Of a stretch of 64,000 nucleotides of DNA, positions 63,346 through 64,000 are shown one piece after another; within the stretch, counting starts at the first letter, position 1, and every line of letters starts with the position of its first letter. The DNA is taken from positions 5,329,001 through 5,393,000 of the forward strand of contig NC_080571.1 of NCBI RefSeq assembly GCF_030247185.1, written 5' to 3'. The position numbers and the translations under genes are program-made. The notes under the pieces are model-generated. The model ran no database searches and had not been told where the DNA came from. It saw nothing but the letters and a program-made list of their open reading frames with translations. This DNA is from Malaya genurostris (lineage: Eukaryota > Arthropoda > Insecta > Diptera > Culicidae).

Positions 63346-63873
63346 TTAAAGTAACGAACACTCCACCTCCAGCACTTACCGTACAACAACTACAAGAAAC
63401 CAAATATATTGGCTTATAATCGCCTATAGCGAACCATGTAAGGATTTTTTTAAATGTTTTAATCATTTAAATCCCACGAGTTGCGAAGAAAGAAGTCGTC
63501 CACTGTGCCAGAGCTTCGCTTAACACAGTAAGGGAAAATCCCAAGATATTCCGTTCACGACTGCATTGTTTAACCTCCTGCAGCCATTCAGCCATCGGCA
63601 CGGAAATACACCTTGACTTAGGAGTTTCTATTTTTGTGGCCTTTTACGACATGGAACAGGAAACCAGTGGATCAATTCTTGGTAAAAAATAATTCCGCCG
63701 GATGCCACACGGCTTACCTGTTTGGTGGACTTATACCACCGGTACAGGTGGACCGTAGCGTTATTCTTAGCCAGTTGGGAAACCGCTACCGACACTACAC
63801 GGCTATCTAGGCTGCTCAGAGAGGGAAATTGACATTGATGGTCAACTTCCATGGATGGCCGAGCAGCCAAACC
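63346..63873 (-). promoter_or_regulatory. LINE 5' UTR and putative internal promoter
   Basis: The minus-strand start is GGTTTGGCTGCTCGGCCATC at 63873. An 80-codon frame (63870-63628) lies here, with no recognisable gag motif. Non-LTR elements carry internal promoters in this position; the actual signals were not identified. Confidence 0.5.
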
Positions 63874-64000
63874 GGGTGATATGCACCAAAAATGTGAAAC
63901 TTATGGTCCCATACAAAGTTCCTGAACTTCATTTAGATCTGAATTCTGATTCCGCAATTACAGGATGATATCCACCAAAATGTGAAATTAATGTCACTTA
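63874..64000 (-). repeat. Second half of the LINE target duplication (family A)
   Basis: Identical to 59044-59170 except at one position (C versus A near 63922/59092). The window ends inside it, so the full duplication length is unknown. Confidence 0.9.

Larger units (their letters stand above)
59187..63873 (-). mobile_element. Lian-like (LOA clade) non-LTR retrotransposon, apparently full length
   Basis: About 4.7 kb on the minus strand: a 5' UTR of about 530 bp (63873-63346), one 1,216-codon ORF and a 3' UTR of about 500 bp. The 3' UTR holds hairpin-like tandem units and ends in a TGATTCC repeat (about 59187-59201, complement). One ORF with EN, RT and RNase H and this length fit Lian of Aedes aegypti, as I recall it. 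It is flanked by duplications of at least 127 bp. It looks young. Confidence 0.85.

Noticed and set aside
1..64000. CRISPR arrays, operons or bacterial-type systems
   Set aside because: The sequence is clearly eukaryotic and the spaced repeats seen are minisatellites or transposon parts; no array with unique spacers was found.

Overview
The window looks like nuclear DNA of a mosquito, most likely a culicine (Aedes-like). It is AT-rich, intron-bearing and packed with interspersed repeats typical of mosquito genomes: tRNA-related SINEs, a Lian/LOA-type LINE, Juan/Jockey-type LINE debris, ITmD37E, mariner and DD41D Tc1/mariner elements, and many small TIR elements (MITEs). The species cannot be fixed from the sequence alone.

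Only one host gene is clear. It is a receptor-type protein tyrosine phosphatase orthologous to Drosophila Ptp69D, on the + strand from 14182 to 33176. Twelve coding exons were joined by hand; all have GT-AG borders and compatible phases, and they give 1,497 codons before the stop. The order is signal peptide, two Ig domains, three FN3 domains, a membrane-proximal region, one transmembrane helix, an active PTP domain D1 and a degenerate D2. Its large introns hold a palindromic hAT MITE, an ITmD37E pseudogene, a hAT MITE derivative, a SINE, a Juan/Jockey-like LINE split by a hAT MITE, and LINE debris. Reading through the donor of the big ectodomain exon adds a short hydrophobic tail, a stop and an AATAAA, so a short receptor form is conceivable.

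Region by region. 1-9 kb: inverted-repeat MITEs and degenerate tandem arrays, with no gene recognised. 9.0-10.5 kb: a 44-bp minisatellite split by an internally deleted mariner. 11.2-13.2 kb: a hAT-like MITE, then a SINE split by a hAT-type element that itself carries a mariner. 14.2-34.5 kb: the Ptp69D gene with its 3' UTR. 34.5-48 kb: MITEs, a foldback element, remains of an I/R1-like LINE, a 293-bp tandem duplication and a mariner remnant. 49-52 kb: a TA-flanked TIR element carrying a hAT MITE and an inverted tandem array, then a tRNA-SINE with 17-bp target duplications. 54.6-55 kb: a possible first exon of a further + strand gene. 55.7-58.7 kb: a stack of nested insertions up to four levels deep. 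59.2-63.9 kb: an apparently intact Lian-like non-LTR retrotransposon with a 1,216-codon open frame and unusually long flanking duplications.

A recurrent interspersed family, called 'family A' here, starts near CCTGTTTTAATCCACCTAGT and ends near CTATATGAGAAAGGCAAAAA. It appears about a dozen times and is the target of many of the other insertions. The most unusual structures are the DD41D element whose 5' end has been replaced by a nearly perfect 177-bp inverted copy of its own 3' end, and the nest that contains it.
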